Positions 21,712 through 31,620 of a DNA stretch of 64,000 bases are shown piece after piece (position 1 is the first letter of the stretch; each line of letters starts with the position of its first letter). The notes beneath the pieces are model-generated. The model searched no databases, was not told the origin of the DNA, and worked only from the letters and a program-made list of their open reading frames with translations. The stretch comes from Aspidiotus rigidus (lineage: Eukaryota > Arthropoda > Insecta > Hemiptera > Diaspididae). The DNA lies in contig JAVHKY010000005.1 of NCBI GenBank assembly GCA_035079385.1, forward strand, positions 186,001 through 250,000, read 5' to 3'. The position numbers and the translations under genes were made by a program.

Positions 21712-22603
21712 GTTTTTTTCGTGGATTATAATTATTTAAAATGGTCTCCTGATAAACATACTAAAAATTTACAGCGATCAGAATGGTGGCTCTCCCCCAA
21801 AGGGGGTCAAAATACCACGGAAATTGAATAAATCGAAAACTAAGCGCCAGAGAAAAAAAAGTTTCAAGCAAAAGTTGTCCCTCGTCAAATTTCCTATAAA
21901 TTTCGTTATTTATATGTCAACTTAGCCCAAAAACTCGAGCTGAATAGTTGGATTGAAAGTTGAGCGATTTCTAAAATTTTACATAAACTCTTGGTAAATA
22001 GTAGACAAAATTAAGTTATAAACAATAGTAGGGCAAATAATTTGTGCTGAAAACACTGCGTGCATCATTCTATTAATAATTCTAAGTTGTGAAAACCCCG
22101 ACAGGGACTCGATAGCTTCTGCCGAGATGTTACAGTCATTGAATATTTCGCGTAATAAATTTACCCTATCGAGTAAGTTCGAAGTGGGGATCAAGAAAGG
22201 GAGAAAAGTGTAGATCTCAGTCACCTGTCTGTAACGTAGTTTCATGAAAGTTCAACGACTAACAAAGATATTTTTTTCTACAGCGTGATTTTGACTAAGT
22301 ATTTATATAAAACAACTCTGAAAACAAATTTTAGAAATCGCTCAATTTTCAATCCAACTTTTCAGCTCGAGTTTTTGGGCTAAGTTGACATATAAATAGT
22401 GAAATTTGTAGGAAATTTGACGAGGAACAACTTTTGCTTAAAACTTTTTTTTCTCTGGCGCTTAGTTTTCGATTCATTCTCAAATAACTAATTTCTGTGG
22501 TACTTTGATCCCCTTTGAGGAAGAGCCACCGTTCTGACGATCGCTGTGGATTTTTAGTATGTTTATCAGGAGACCATTTTAAACATAATCCACGGAAAAA
22601 ACT
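21712..22603. mobile_element. Second long-TIR element (~0.9 kb) sharing the AACAACTTTTG module
   Basis: Arms of about 260-280 bases (21,712-21,975 and 22,325-22,603) are inverted copies, running from TCGTGGATTATA and AAAATGGTCTCCTGATAAAC through GTGGCTCT and TAAGCGCCAGAGAAAAAA to TTAGCCCAAAAACTCGAGCT. Each arm includes GACGAGGAACAACTTTTG, the core unit of the TA elements at 19,071 and 46,721. The 350-base spacer has an 88-codon minus-strand frame with no recognisable family, so coding is unproven. Confidence 0.7.
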
Positions 22604-23029
22604 AAGATGGTTTTCATTAATATCGTACTCAGATCATCGGATGACACACCACCCCTTCCTTTTTGTCTTCTTTTTCGCGTGATATCCTGTTTTTTTTTTC
22701 TTCTATAACTTTGAAGACGGTTTTTCAAACGAAAACATGCTTGGTACTCGTATTTTATTGTAATAAATTTTTGCGGTTTTGTAATTCTACACGAGCCGTA
22801 ACCAAGAAAATTTGATTTGTTCGGAGCCACTAAATCTTGTCTCTGTTACGAGTATGTGAATTTCTTTTTTTTTTTTTAATTTAACGAGCAATGCAACTGC
22901 GCTAAGGGCTATTTGCTCGGCAGATAGTTCTGCTTTTACATAAACTTAGTATTTAATAAAGTAGAAAGTTGAAAACAAAATACATGTAAAAGAATTGAGA
23001 TGAAATAAAAATATAGAGGAAAACAAAAA
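22604..23029. other. No recognisable gene
   Basis: AT-rich spacer between two mobile elements, with a T-run at about 22,865-22,880. It contains an 83-codon minus-strand frame of low-complexity basic composition that I do not support as a gene. Confidence 0.45.
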
Positions 23030-23602
23030 TTAGAAGCCATTGCAGACGTTGCAATGGCAGCGGGGAACCCGCAATTCCTTAACTCGACCTCTCAGGTGGT
23101 GTGGAACTGAGTTGATAATCTTGTCATGTAATTCAAATCGAAATTCCATTCTACATTCCCTCATATATAGCTCGAGAGTCGAAATTCTTCTAAGTCCCCC
23201 TTCTATCATATATAGCTAGGAAGTCACAATTCTTCCAAGTCCCCCTCCTATCATATATATCTCAGGACTTGAAATTCTTCGAAGTCCCCCTTCTATCATA
23301 TATAGCTCAAGACTCGAAATTCTTCCAAGTCCCCCTCCTATCATATATAGCTCAAGACTCGAAATTCTTCCAAGTCCCCCTCCTATCATATATAGCTCGA
23401 GTCTCAAAATTTTTCCAAGTTTTTGGTTGGACGGCGGACGGTAGCTCGAAAGTCAAAATTCTTTTAAGTCCCCCCCCCCCCCCTATTATATATAGCTCGA
23501 GACTCGAAATTCTTCTAAGTCCCGTAACCTAACCTAACCTGCGGACGCGGACGTTTTCTGAGGATGTAATCTCCTAACAAAATGGATAGCGGGTTCCCCG
23601 CT
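23030..23602 (-). mobile_element. HINE/Helentron-like non-autonomous element, copy 1
   Basis: On the minus strand the 3' end reads hairpin CCATTGCAACGTCTGCAATGG (8-bp stem CCATTGCA/TGCAATGG), then CTTCTAA followed by host T. That is the hairpin plus CTRR end expected of Helitron-type elements. Inverted subterminal repeats AGCGGGGAACCCGC lie at 23,059-23,072 and 23,589-23,602. Between them about seven copies of the ~45-bp CTCGAGACTCGAAATTCTTC / CAAGTCCCCCTCCTATCATA unit form a minisatellite. A (CCTAA)3-like stretch lies at ~23,525-23,540. No helicase or Rep frame is present. A LINE tail abuts the right end. Confidence 0.65.
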
Positions 23603-24664
23603 AAAATATTCTTTTTTTTTCTCTTTTTTTTTTTGGCGTCATCGTTTGGAGTTAAACGTGGTTGTAAAAGTCAGTAGATTGTAAGTAAGTTAGAGTTGAG
23701 TCAATTGTTTTGGAGTTGTTATTGAGAGTTTGTTGTATATTAACAGAAATGTTGAGGGAAGATCGGAGAGGTTGTAAAGTTGGGCAAGAGAAAAAGTGTT
23801 CAACTGTTAAATTGTTTTCGAGACAGTGCGGACATGATGGTAGGCCAAGGTTTGCTAGAAGGTGAGTATGTGTAAGACGAGTGTGTCCTATTCTCAGTCG
23901 AGCTAAGATGACTTCCTCTCGTCTAGAATGTCTGTGGGATGAGGACCAAGAAGAGGGATTGGTTTTAATTTTTCTCAATTTGTTGTCAGTTAAATTTTTC
24001 CAAGAGGAAAGCCAAAGTTGGGAAATTAAAGAAGCGTAATATACTTTTAGGTCTTTGGCCGGTGAGAGAATAGGGTCCGTTATTTTAGGAAGAGATGTTG
24101 CTTGTTTGGCTGCTTTATCTACCGAGTCGTGAGGTGGAAAGTCAACGTGTCTAGGAATCCAAGCCAGAGTGATATGAGAGTTTATTAATTTCGTAGTGTG
24201 GAGAGCCAAAAATATACGTTGAATTAAGGGGTTAGTTGAGAAAGGATCCGCAATGGCTTGTAGAGACGAGAGGGAGTCAGTCAAAAGAAGGTATTTTTGT
24301 TCCGGTAGTAGTTGCGCAATTTGTGATATACAGGCAAGGATACCGTTTAATTCAGCTGTGTATACCGACGCTGAATTTCGTATGCGGTATGCCTCCATTT
24401 CGCCACCAATAGAGAACGCGTAAGATGTTCTATGGCGATATTTTGACCCATCTGTGAGACAAAGGGTATAACCTGCAAATTCGTCGATAAGTTTTGCTAT
24501 ATGTTTTCGATAAATTGAATTGCTGACTTTAGGAATTTCCGTAAGGTCTAGTCTGATATCAGGAATGGAGAAGAGCCATGGGGGGGGGGTAGCTGTCAGG
24601 ATAGGCGGAAGGGTTGAAATTTTGAGATTACGAGCGAGAGAAGTTTCTAAGCAAGTATGGATAT
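23603..24664 (-). pseudogene. I-type LINE, 3' half: RNase H and C-terminal zinc knuckle
   Basis: Minus-strand frame ending at 23,652. It encodes an RNase H domain: LCLTDGSKYR (catalytic D), VYTAELNGILACI (E), LLLTDSLSSLQAI (D), TLAWIPRHVDFPPHDSVDKA (H/D). Then comes a C-terminal H/C knuckle, THTHLLANLGLPSCPHC...VEHFFSCP. A short 3' UTR and an A-rich tail (minus-strand A-runs at 23,612-23,634) abut the HINE-like element. RNase H places it in the I/R1/Loa assemblage. The continuation upstream is at 28,081-28,625, on the other side of a Penelope insertion. The frames do not join, so it was already broken by an indel before the insertion. Confidence 0.88.
24652..24664. repeat. 13-bp target-site duplication, left copy
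   Basis: CAAGTATGGATAT, identical to 28,081-28,093. The duplicated bases are LINE sequence, so the insertion point of the Penelope-like element in the LINE is exact. Confidence 0.9.
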
Positions 24665-25684
24665 TATACAAGAAAGAGGAATACTCCGACGTGGAGTGAA
24701 ACATGCAAACCGCAGAAAAAATGAAAATACGACGAGCGCTTTCGGTTAAACAACCATCTTCAAGCCTGAAATGAAAGCAACTGACGAACAAAAGAGAAGA
24801 ACGAGGTATTAAGATCGTCCAAACGAGAAATCACGGTGTGAGTCATAAACAAGTTCGATCAGGCCATCTTCCGGAATGTACGAATTGAGTACAGTGATAC
24901 CATCAGTGTTGAGATGACGAATTATCTCTATATTCTCGAGGGCGATACGCTTACGGTAGGAATTCTCCTTATGGAGGAGCTTTTCGGATCCCTCGTGGAA
25001 GCTGTGGCTACTGTTTATTAAGTGATCGGCGAAAGCTGACTCCCCCAAGTGTCCCTTCTTCCAAGACTTCAGGTGCTCAGCTACTCGAACTTTCTTTTGG
25101 CGGCTGGTCTCACCAATATAAAAGCCTCCACAATCCTCACACTCCAACTTATACACACCACTCCTCTCATCGACAGGTATGGGGTCCTTCAGTCTCACAA
25201 ACAACCTCTTGACTGTGGTAGGGTTGTAAAACGCGGGTCTGAAGCCAAACGGGCGAAGGGCCCGACCCAATTGCTGGGAGAACTTCCCCAAGAAAGGGAG
25301 ACTGATCCAACGCAAACGGCGATCGAAGATCGTGTCTCGGGGGAGGGAGGTGGTGGAGTCCAGGAGGCCCCTCGTAACTTTCCTCCGAACCATCACGTCA
25401 ACATCGACATTGACCCCATTCACTCTGGCCAGGTGTTTCATTGTGATTAACTCTTTCTTGAAGGCAGACTGACTCAAAGGAATACGAGTCAGTCTGTGAA
25501 CTAGGCTATGAAAAGCAGCCATCTTGTGAGCAACAGGACCGAACGAACCACCATGGACTAAAACATCGGTCGTAGTATCTTTCCTGTAAATTCCAAACTT
25601 ATGGATACCATCTATTATAGAGATCGATAAATCCAAAAAGTTAATGGAAAATACCCCTATTTCCAACGTAAATTTGATGGAAGG
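24665..25684 (-). repeat. Inverted arm of the Penelope element
   Basis: Reverse complement of 27,024-28,046, with about one amino-acid change visible across the coding part (HLINSSHS here, HLINSGHS in the right arm). The left boundary is the target duplication. The right boundary falls in the codons for PSIKFTLEIG, where the sequence switches to forward orientation. Confidence 0.92.
24809..25684 (-). pseudogene. Penelope GIY-YIG endonuclease region, inverted copy (no RT core)
   Basis: An open minus-strand frame of about 292 codons belongs to the element. It starts at PSIKFTLEIGVF, runs through NFLDLSISI and the linker to the GIY-YIG nuclease (GVYKLECEDCGGFYIGETSR), and ends at DFSFGRS and its stop at 24,809. 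The RT catalytic motifs A-C are absent because this arm begins downstream of them. The frame stays open upstream into the forward body through codons that are antisense and not part of the gene. It is a truncated copy. The nuclease domain itself looks intact but has no native start. Confidence 0.88.
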
Positions 25685-26424
25685 GATCAGAACAGAGTTG
25701 CGAAGATGGTATGGTAAATTTAATATCACGACCAGATTAAACCTTTTGGTCCATTCGAGACTCTCCGGCATGCTCCTCCCCCTTGAGTTTGATTACTTCA
25801 TGCGGGACGTCAATGAAAAGTGTCGGAAGTTCGAGGCGAAGTTGAAGGAGAGGTAAAATAAGAAGCTGTCCTCCCTAATGATGGTTAATGAGGAGGTGGT
25901 TGAGGAGGGGGTGAGTGATGGTGTTGTCGTTCATAAATTCCATCCTCCCCTCATAAATAATAGTCAGGTAGTGTTCAATAGTGACGAAACATCCCTCCTT
26001 GAGAAAGGTTTGAAGTTCAGTATGCCTCCCCTCAAGAATGATGAAACCTTGGCGAATGTTGTTGCGGATCTTGCGGTTAAGATTGGTCCTGGTTTTAATA
26101 CCCAAAAAGTCTGTGCCGAATTAGTCCGTAATAACCCCTCCCTCGCATGAGTAATAAATTGGGAGGAGTGATTCAGGGTTTAAGGAGGAAGATGAAAGAG
26201 GGAGATTTGATCGTCACTAAGGCTGACAAGGGCAACGCTGTTGTAGTGATGGAGAGATCGGCCTATTCTTCTAAGGTCCATGAAGTCCTACAACAGTGTG
26301 GTGCTAAAGAGAGTGAGGATTTCAGCTTTCCCAAGCACGTCAAGGAAGTTAGGTGTGTCATCAACAGGAGTGAGGCTGTTATCAAAACTCCTGATTTGAA
26401 AAAAGCCCACCCCACACCCCCCTC
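25685..26424 (+). pseudogene. Penelope-like protein, N-terminal region, broken
   Basis: Forward coding region upstream of the RT, truncated at its 5' end by the inversion junction. It reads RTELRRWYGKFNITTRLNLL, then MRDVNEKCRKFEAKLKER to a TAA at 25,854, and continues in the same frame with LLEKGLKFSMPPLKNDETLA and VADLAVKIGPGFN to a TGA at ~26,148. Another frame then gives DLIVTKADKGNAVVVM and HEVLQQCGAKES. A second frameshift near 26,400 leads into the RT frame. GLKF..PP and TKADKG..VVV are hallmarks of the Penelope RT N-terminus. At least one stop and two frameshifts mean no full protein can be made. Confidence 0.85.
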
Positions 26425-27900
26425 TTGTACGGGCTGCCTAAAGTGCATAAGAACAATACCCCGATGCGACCCGTTGTTTCTTTCGTCTCCTCTCCTACCT
26501 ACCTCCTTGCAAAGTTCCTTGACCGTTGGTTCAAAAATCGTATTGATTTTGAATCCCCCCATTCGGTCTTGAATTCGGCCTCTTTGACTGACGTCCTCAA
26601 GGATGTAAGCCTTCCCCTGGGAACGACCATCTGCTCGTTTGATGTTGTTGGTTTGTTCCCGAATATTCCTAAGGCTGCTACTATCCAGCGTATGGGTGAG
26701 CTACTCGTCAAAGCCAACATTCCTCATAATGAGCTTCACGAATTCTTCGATCTTCTTAATACTTGCTGGTCCCCTAACTACTGTAAATTTGAAGGGAAAT
26801 TTTTCGAGTTCCCTGACGAAGTAGGGATCCCCATTGGATCACAACTAGGCTCTCTCATATCCGAAATCTTCATGTCTAAGTTTGAACTTGACCTCTTTTC
26901 CTCGAACCAGGTGTTACTTAATCATATTCATTATTGGCACAGGCACGTTGATGACGTTCTATGTACCTGGACTGGTCACCCAGATCTCCTTGGTGAGTTT
27001 CTGAGGTATCTCAATTCCTGGTACCCTTCCATCAAATTTACGTTGGAAATAGGGGTATTTTCCATTAACTTTTTGGATTTATCGATCTCTATAATAGATG
27101 GTATCCATAAGTTTGGAATTTACAGGAAAGATACTACGACCGATGTTTTAGTCCATGGTGGTTCGTTCGGTCCTGTTGCTCACAAGATGGCTGCTTTTCA
27201 TAGCCTAGTTCACAGACTGACTCGTATTCCTTTGAGTCAGTCTGCCTTCAAGAAAGAGTTAATCACAATGAAACACCTGGCCAGAGTGAATGGGGTCAAT
27301 GTCGATGTTGACGTGATGGTTCGGAGGAAAGTTACGAGGGGCCTCCTGGACTCCACCACCTCCCTCCCCCGAGACACGATCTTCGATCGCCGTTTGCGTT
27401 GGATCAGTCTCCCTTTCTTGGGGAAGTTCTCCCAGCAATTGGGTCGGGCCCTTCGCCCGTTTGGCTTCAGACCCGCGTTTTACAACCCTACCACAGTCAA
27501 GAGGTTGTTTGTGAGACTGAAGGACCCCATACCTGTCGATGAGAGGAGTGGTGTGTATAAGTTGGAGTGTGAGGATTGTGGAGGCTTTTATATTGGTGAG
27601 ACCAGCCGCCAAAAGAAAGTTCGAGTAGCTGAGCACCTGAAGTCTTGGAAGAAGGGACACTTGGGGGAGTCAGCTTTCGCCGATCACTTAATAAACAGTG
27701 GCCACAGCTTCCACGAGGGATCCGAAAAGCTCCTCCATAAGGAGAATTCCTACCGTAAGCGTATCGCCCTCGAGAATATAGAGATAATTCGTCATCTCAA
27801 CACTGATGGTATCACTGTACTCAATTCGTACATTCCGGAAGATGGCCTGATCGAACTTGTTTATGACTCACACCGTGATTTCTCGTTTGGACGATCTTAA
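26425..27900 (+). CDS. Penelope-like RT/GIY-YIG endonuclease, open C-terminal frame (491 codons)
   Basis: Reverse transcriptase of the Penelope class fused to a GIY-YIG endonuclease, for target-primed copying of its own RNA. Residue positions from the first Met: YGLPKVHK (2-9), motif A TICSFDVVGLFPNIP (Asp73), motif B region VGIPIGSQLGSLISEIF (133-149), motif C HRHVDDVLC (Asp176, Asp177), and NFLDLSISI (215-223). The nuclease has GVYKLECEDC (376-385), FYIGETSR (388-395), the downstream HLINSGHSFHEG block (421-432) and a C-terminal VLNSYIPEDGLIELVYD. All catalytic positions I can check are present. The Met at 26,425 is not the native start, because the coding frame enters from upstream through a frameshift. 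So it is an intact domain set within a broken gene. Confidence 0.88.
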   Translation: MYGLPKVHKNNTPMRPVVSFVSSPTYLLAKFLDRWFKNRIDFESPHSVLNSASLTDVLKDVSLPLGTTICSFDVVGLFPNIPKAATIQRMGELLVKANIPHNELHEFFDLLNTCWSPNYCKFEGKFFEFPDEVGIPIGSQLGSLISEIFMSKFELDLFSSNQVLLNHIHYWHRHVDDVLCTWTGHPDLLGEFLRYLNSWYPSIKFTLEIGVFSINFLDLSISIIDGIHKFGIYRKDTTTDVLVHGGSFGPVAHKMAAFHSLVHRLTRIPLSQSAFKKELITMKHLARVNGVNVDVDVMVRRKVTRGLLDSTTSLPRDTIFDRRLRWISLPFLGKFSQQLGRALRPFGFRPAFYNPTTVKRLFVRLKDPIPVDERSGVYKLECEDCGGFYIGETSRQKKVRVAEHLKSWKKGHLGESAFADHLINSGHSFHEGSEKLLHKENSYRKRIALENIEIIRHLNTDGITVLNSYIPEDGLIELVYDSHRDFSFGRS

Positions 27901-28046
27901 TACCTCGTTCTTCTCTTTTGTTCGTCAGTTGCTTTCATTTCAGGCTTGAAGATGGTTGTTTAACCGAAAGCGCTCGTCGTATTTTCATTTTTTCTGCGGT
28001 TTGCATGTTTCACTCCACGTCGGAGTATTCTTCTTTCTTGTATAGT
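27024..28046 (+). repeat. Right arm of the Penelope inverted repeat
   Basis: Forward partner of 24,665-25,684. It covers the end of the RT domain, the GIY-YIG nuclease and about 145 bases of 3' non-coding sequence containing GATGGTTGTTTAACCGAAAG. A diverged version of that 3' sequence recurs at about 63,250. Confidence 0.92.
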
Positions 28047-28080
28047 ATGGATAGCCGTAACTTGAAGGAACGGATTCGTT

Positions 28081-28093
28081 CAAGTATGGATAT
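28081..28093. repeat. 13-bp target-site duplication, right copy
   Basis: CAAGTATGGATAT, identical to 24,652-24,664, with LINE sequence resuming immediately after it. Confidence 0.9.
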
Positions 28094-28625
28094 GTTCGTT
28101 GGTTGACGATCAAAAATTGGATTAATTTCAGAGATTAAAGATTTGTAAACGGGGGAATTTGGAAATTGAGATATCGAAATAAGAAGATTCGAAGAGAGGG
28201 TGGATCGGCGAACAGATAGAGGTGGTTCCGCTGCCTCGGCACACAGACTAAGACTAGGGCTCGTTCTGAATGCTCCCAAAACCAGCCTAAGAGATGAGGA
28301 ATGGATTGTGTCCAAAAGAGCTAAAGACGATTTATTGGCGAGATTGTAGATAGGGGCTCCATAGTCCAGTTGTGATCGGATTAAACTTTTGTACAGATTT
28401 AGGAGTAATTTTCGGTTGCAACCCAGTCGAGGGTGAGAAAGGTATTTTAGGGTATTCATCGAGCGTAAACATTTGGCTTTTAGTAATTTGATGTGTGGAA
28501 TCCAAGTTAGTTTTTGATCAAGTAAGAGTCCTAGAAATTTTATTGAATCAGTGGTTTTAATTAGAAAATTTTGAAGATAAAGTGAGGGAGTTTCTGTTCA
28601 AACTCTAGTCCTTTATTTTTTTTTG
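28081..28625 (-). pseudogene. I-type LINE, upstream part: RT thumb/connection region
   Basis: Minus-strand frame reading FLGLLLDQKLTWIPHIKLLK, then MNTLKYLSHPRLGCNRKLLL, YKSLIRSQLDYGAPIYN, SSSLRLVLGAF and LCAEAAEPPL. It aligns block by block with the LINE at 56,093-59,801 (DQKLTWAPHFK, KYISHPSKGCNRK, KSLIRSKLDYGSPIYN, CAEAPDPP). The RT palm, with motifs A-C, and the endonuclease are missing, so the copy is 5'-truncated near 28,625, as is usual for LINEs. It joins 23,603-24,664 once the Penelope element is removed, but with a frame offset. Confidence 0.87.
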
Positions 28626-29470
28626 GTATCTTGAATATTAAGAATTCTATTAACATTATCATTGAACTCAATTCATGAAATTATCGATCCTAACAGCAAT
28701 ATTGACTTATATTAATCATCATTAGAAAATCATTATTACTAGTAATAGTGGCACTAGAATTCTCGCGTGTAAAGAGGTACAGCAAATCTCTTCTAAATTT
28801 TTCAAATAAACAAATAAATAAATTAGCAGAGACTACGACATTTGATTTTACAATATTTCCGCAAAAAAAAACTGTATACAGGGTACAACTCGCCTCAAAG
28901 CCTAATGGAATATATCGACATATTTATATCGTGGAACCGTAATTCTGCATGGAACTCATACGATACTCACAACACCGGTTTTTAATAATAGACTCGGACT
29001 CGATGTTATCTTTTCCAAATTTATACAAAATTTTCCTCAGTCTTGGTAGAAAAAACCGCAAATCAATACAGGAAACGCGTGATTCATGTAAATTTAATCG
29101 TAATAAATAGGCCTCTATGTCACAATTGTCGAGATTTTCCAATCGCGAGAGATACATCAACATCTCAGTCGCGTTGGCGGACCCGAGAATATCGTAAATC
29201 TAATACGTAATCGCGTGTACTGAATATTATGCACAAAAAACCTGTACAATAACGAAGTTGACGAACTCTTGGCCGGGTTAGGTCTTACCGACGAAAAATC
29301 GCCGTATTAACGATCTTCATTAGCTGCATTAGCGCTTCGATTGATTATAGGTACTCTTAATGATAGGTATAGGTCTATTAGACAGCTGTTATGTTGAAGG
29401 GAATTCTACGACGACGTCACTGCGACGGTCTCGAGATCCCGACGGTTACGAAAGATAAACTTCGGAAACA
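28626..29470. other. No recognisable gene
   Basis: AT-rich. It has 64-79-codon frames on both strands without family support. No repeats or RNA genes were recognised. Confidence 0.45.
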
Positions 29471-29479
29471 CGTTCACCG

Positions 29480-29726
29480 ATCAGTAGTTGCCTGTTAGTG
29501 CTTTCCGAGTGCACGGTCGTGTGCGAAGTGATAGCGCAGAGCGTTTCGTATTTACTAAACGTTGGCGTATGTTACGTATCGTAAATTTGCAGTGTGGTGT
29601 TTCGAAAATTACCCAGTGTTCGTTGTTCTAAAAAAAAAAGAAGTTTTTTCTCGAAGTTCTTCCCTTCAGTCCTACTACCTGGTTTAAGGAAAAAAACATC
29701 GATAAAAAGTCAAGATTTTTGGAACG
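29480..29726 (+). other. Possible non-coding first exon of a host gene
   Basis: A locally GC- and CpG-richer stretch (from about 29,400) contains an initiator-like TCAGTAGTTG at about 29,481. It runs without repeats to ACGAG|GTAAGCC at about 29,729, a near-consensus splice donor. After the donor the sequence returns to AT-rich. This is how a TATA-less arthropod promoter with a 5' UTR exon would look. No ATG with a long frame lies inside, so if real it is a leader exon whose coding exons are outside the window or beyond repeats. This is inference from composition and two short motifs. Confidence 0.3.
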
Positions 29727-30099
29727 AGGTAAGCCCACTTTTCATTACATATACTCTGTACGTATGTCTTACGAGGAGATCCATAATTCGACTCGGAAAA
29801 TTTTAGATTGGGGATCTCATAATGCACGAAAACGTTGACGCAGGGAAGAAATTCAACGAATATCCTGGGGTAAAGTGACTCTTTAACTGACGGTTTGAGA
29901 GTCGTAAAGGCCTCAAATAGATAATTCAAGCCGTTTCTCTCTCCCTTCTATAGAGAAAAAATCATTCGGGAAACGCTTCAAAAATGACTCAGAGTCGTAG
30001 ACTTGCCTCTAATACAATTTTTATTCTTCTTCTTCTTTGCTGTCTTTGTCCTCTACTTTTCTATTTGTGCAAAAAAAATCCTCTTCCTCCATTGAAAAA

Positions 30100-31620
30100 A
30101 CTAGCTACTCGGGGTTCCTTTCATTAACTATGTTCATCGAGGCAAATGGGGAACCTGTTTCATGTTTTTTTTTTTTTTCTGCTCATACTTTTTCTAAATA
30201 AAGTTTAAACTTTGTTTCTTACCACCTTGAGAGTTCGAGCTCGAAATTCGCTATTTTTCCAAGTCCATCCTATTAGATACAGCTCAATATGCGAAATTTT
30301 TCCGAGTCCCTCTCCCCCAGGTTGAGGGTCGAAATTTGTCTAAGTCTCTCCTATTTTTTTCAAGTCTCACGTTTTTTTTTCTTCTTCAAATTATCCCCCC
30401 CCCCCCATAAAGAACAGATTCTCTGTTAAAATCTTGTCCATACCACTCTGAAGGAACCTTTCATTAATTCCGGCCATAAATTCATAAATTCAATAATATC
30501 CCCTTCAAGGAAACGAGAGCATCCAACTAACTTGGATCCTTTAAGACCCTCGCTCAATTGTCGTAATTCTTGACGGCAGGGAAAAGGATGAAAAAGAATC
30601 CATAATTTTACTGTCCGTAGTATACTTCACAAATATGCTATCGAACTCGGCAGTTTTTTATTAAATAGAACAGGCTCGAAATATTATTCCGAACATATTT
30701 CCGCGGGCCGTACTGCATTTCGTTAGAAAATTTTTGTGCGACAGCTACCGACGATTAAATTACGTAATGTTTAAAGCACTTCTTGCGGGCCGCAGAAAAG
30801 AGTGACGCGGGCCACGTTTTCGGACAACCCTGAAATAGAATATCGACATCGTATGCAAATTGAATGAGTTAACAAAATATCGTACTCGGACTCTTAGAGG
30901 TGTGGCACTCGAACAATCTGAATCGTACAGATGTGAAATGGGATTTGGAAGAAATTTCGAGCTCGAAGCTGTGGTGTAGACAAAGAGGGAGGACTTGGAA
31001 ATAATTCTACGGCTTCCTTAACAAAGTTGAATCTGTTCCATGGGTCGAATTGGTCTTGGTAATGAGAATTCAAATTGAAATCTTGAAGATTATCAGAATT
31101 TCCTGAGTCCCTCGTATCATGCTGAAAGTAAGCATTTTTCCGAGTCCCTTTCCTATCATCAAGTCCCCCTTCTGTCACATACTATGGCTGGGAAGTCGAC
31201 ATTTTTTCAAGTCCTTCTCCTATCATACAATATGATACGAAAGTCGACAAAATTTTTCGAAGTCCAACCTTTGATTAAGAAAGGTACTCGAAGGAGCAAA
31301 GGGACAAATACAAAAACCGCAATAAATTTTGATTTATCGAGCACATCAACTAAACAGCAATTTTCAAGGTATAGAAAGCGACTCCGTTTGAGCTATGTAT
31401 GATAGGAGGGGGTCTTGCAAGAATTTCGACCCCCGAGCTCGGGGACATGGATTATTCTTTCCAATAATGTTGGACTTGAACCAGTTTTGTTTTGGCCGGA
31501 CCTCATACGACGCAAAAATAGAACAGGTTCCCCGTTGAAAATAATGCTTTCCACCCCCCCCCCCACCATTCAGTGCGTGTTTATAACACTGTTTTAGCCC
31601 CGTAAATAATCTCAAACTAT
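30100..31620. repeat. Family A debris field
   Basis: Partial, diverged family A pieces: GGTTCCTTTCATTAACTATG and GGGGAACCTGTTTCATG (~30,112-30,160), repeated TTTTTCCAAGTCC units (30,250-30,370), CCCCCCCATAAAGAACAG and TCTCTGTTAAAA (~30,400-30,430), further CCTATCAT units (31,080-31,440), and AACAGGTTCCCCGTTGAAAA (~31,522). Several units are inverted relative to each other. A stretch at 30,440-30,880 has no recognisable feature. Confidence 0.6.

Larger units (their letters stand above)
24665..28080. mobile_element. Penelope-like retroelement with inverted partial copy (3.4 kb)
   Basis: Bounded exactly by 13-bp direct repeats. In order: an inverted 3' part (24,665-25,684); a forward 5'-truncated body (25,685-28,046) with RT and GIY-YIG endonuclease; and a 34-base tail (28,047-28,080) that begins MDSRNLKERIRSS, resembling the start of another unit. 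The inverted arms (24,665-25,684 and 27,024-28,046) are nearly identical over ~1.02 kb. Partial tandem and inverted arrangements are known for Penelope elements. The high arm identity and clean duplication show a young insertion. Confidence 0.92.

Noticed and set aside
23522..23541. CCTAACCTAACCT as a telomere tract
   Set aside because: Only two to three units, and the same short run appears at the same place in the second HINE-like copy (~36,156). It is part of a mobile element, not a chromosome end.
23652..24791. A single 379-codon minus-strand gene
   Set aside because: Its first ~42 codons are antisense Penelope 3' sequence. The LINE coding region begins at the target duplication near 24,664. 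The frame is an accidental fusion across an insertion.
25049..25450. 133-codon frame, occurring again at 27,259-27,660
   Set aside because: It is the antisense of the Penelope RT/nuclease coding region and appears twice only because the region is an inverted repeat.
28010..28459. 149-codon minus-strand frame as one gene
   Set aside because: The last ~28 codons (28,010-28,093) run out of the LINE into the Penelope tail. Only the part above 28,081 is LINE.
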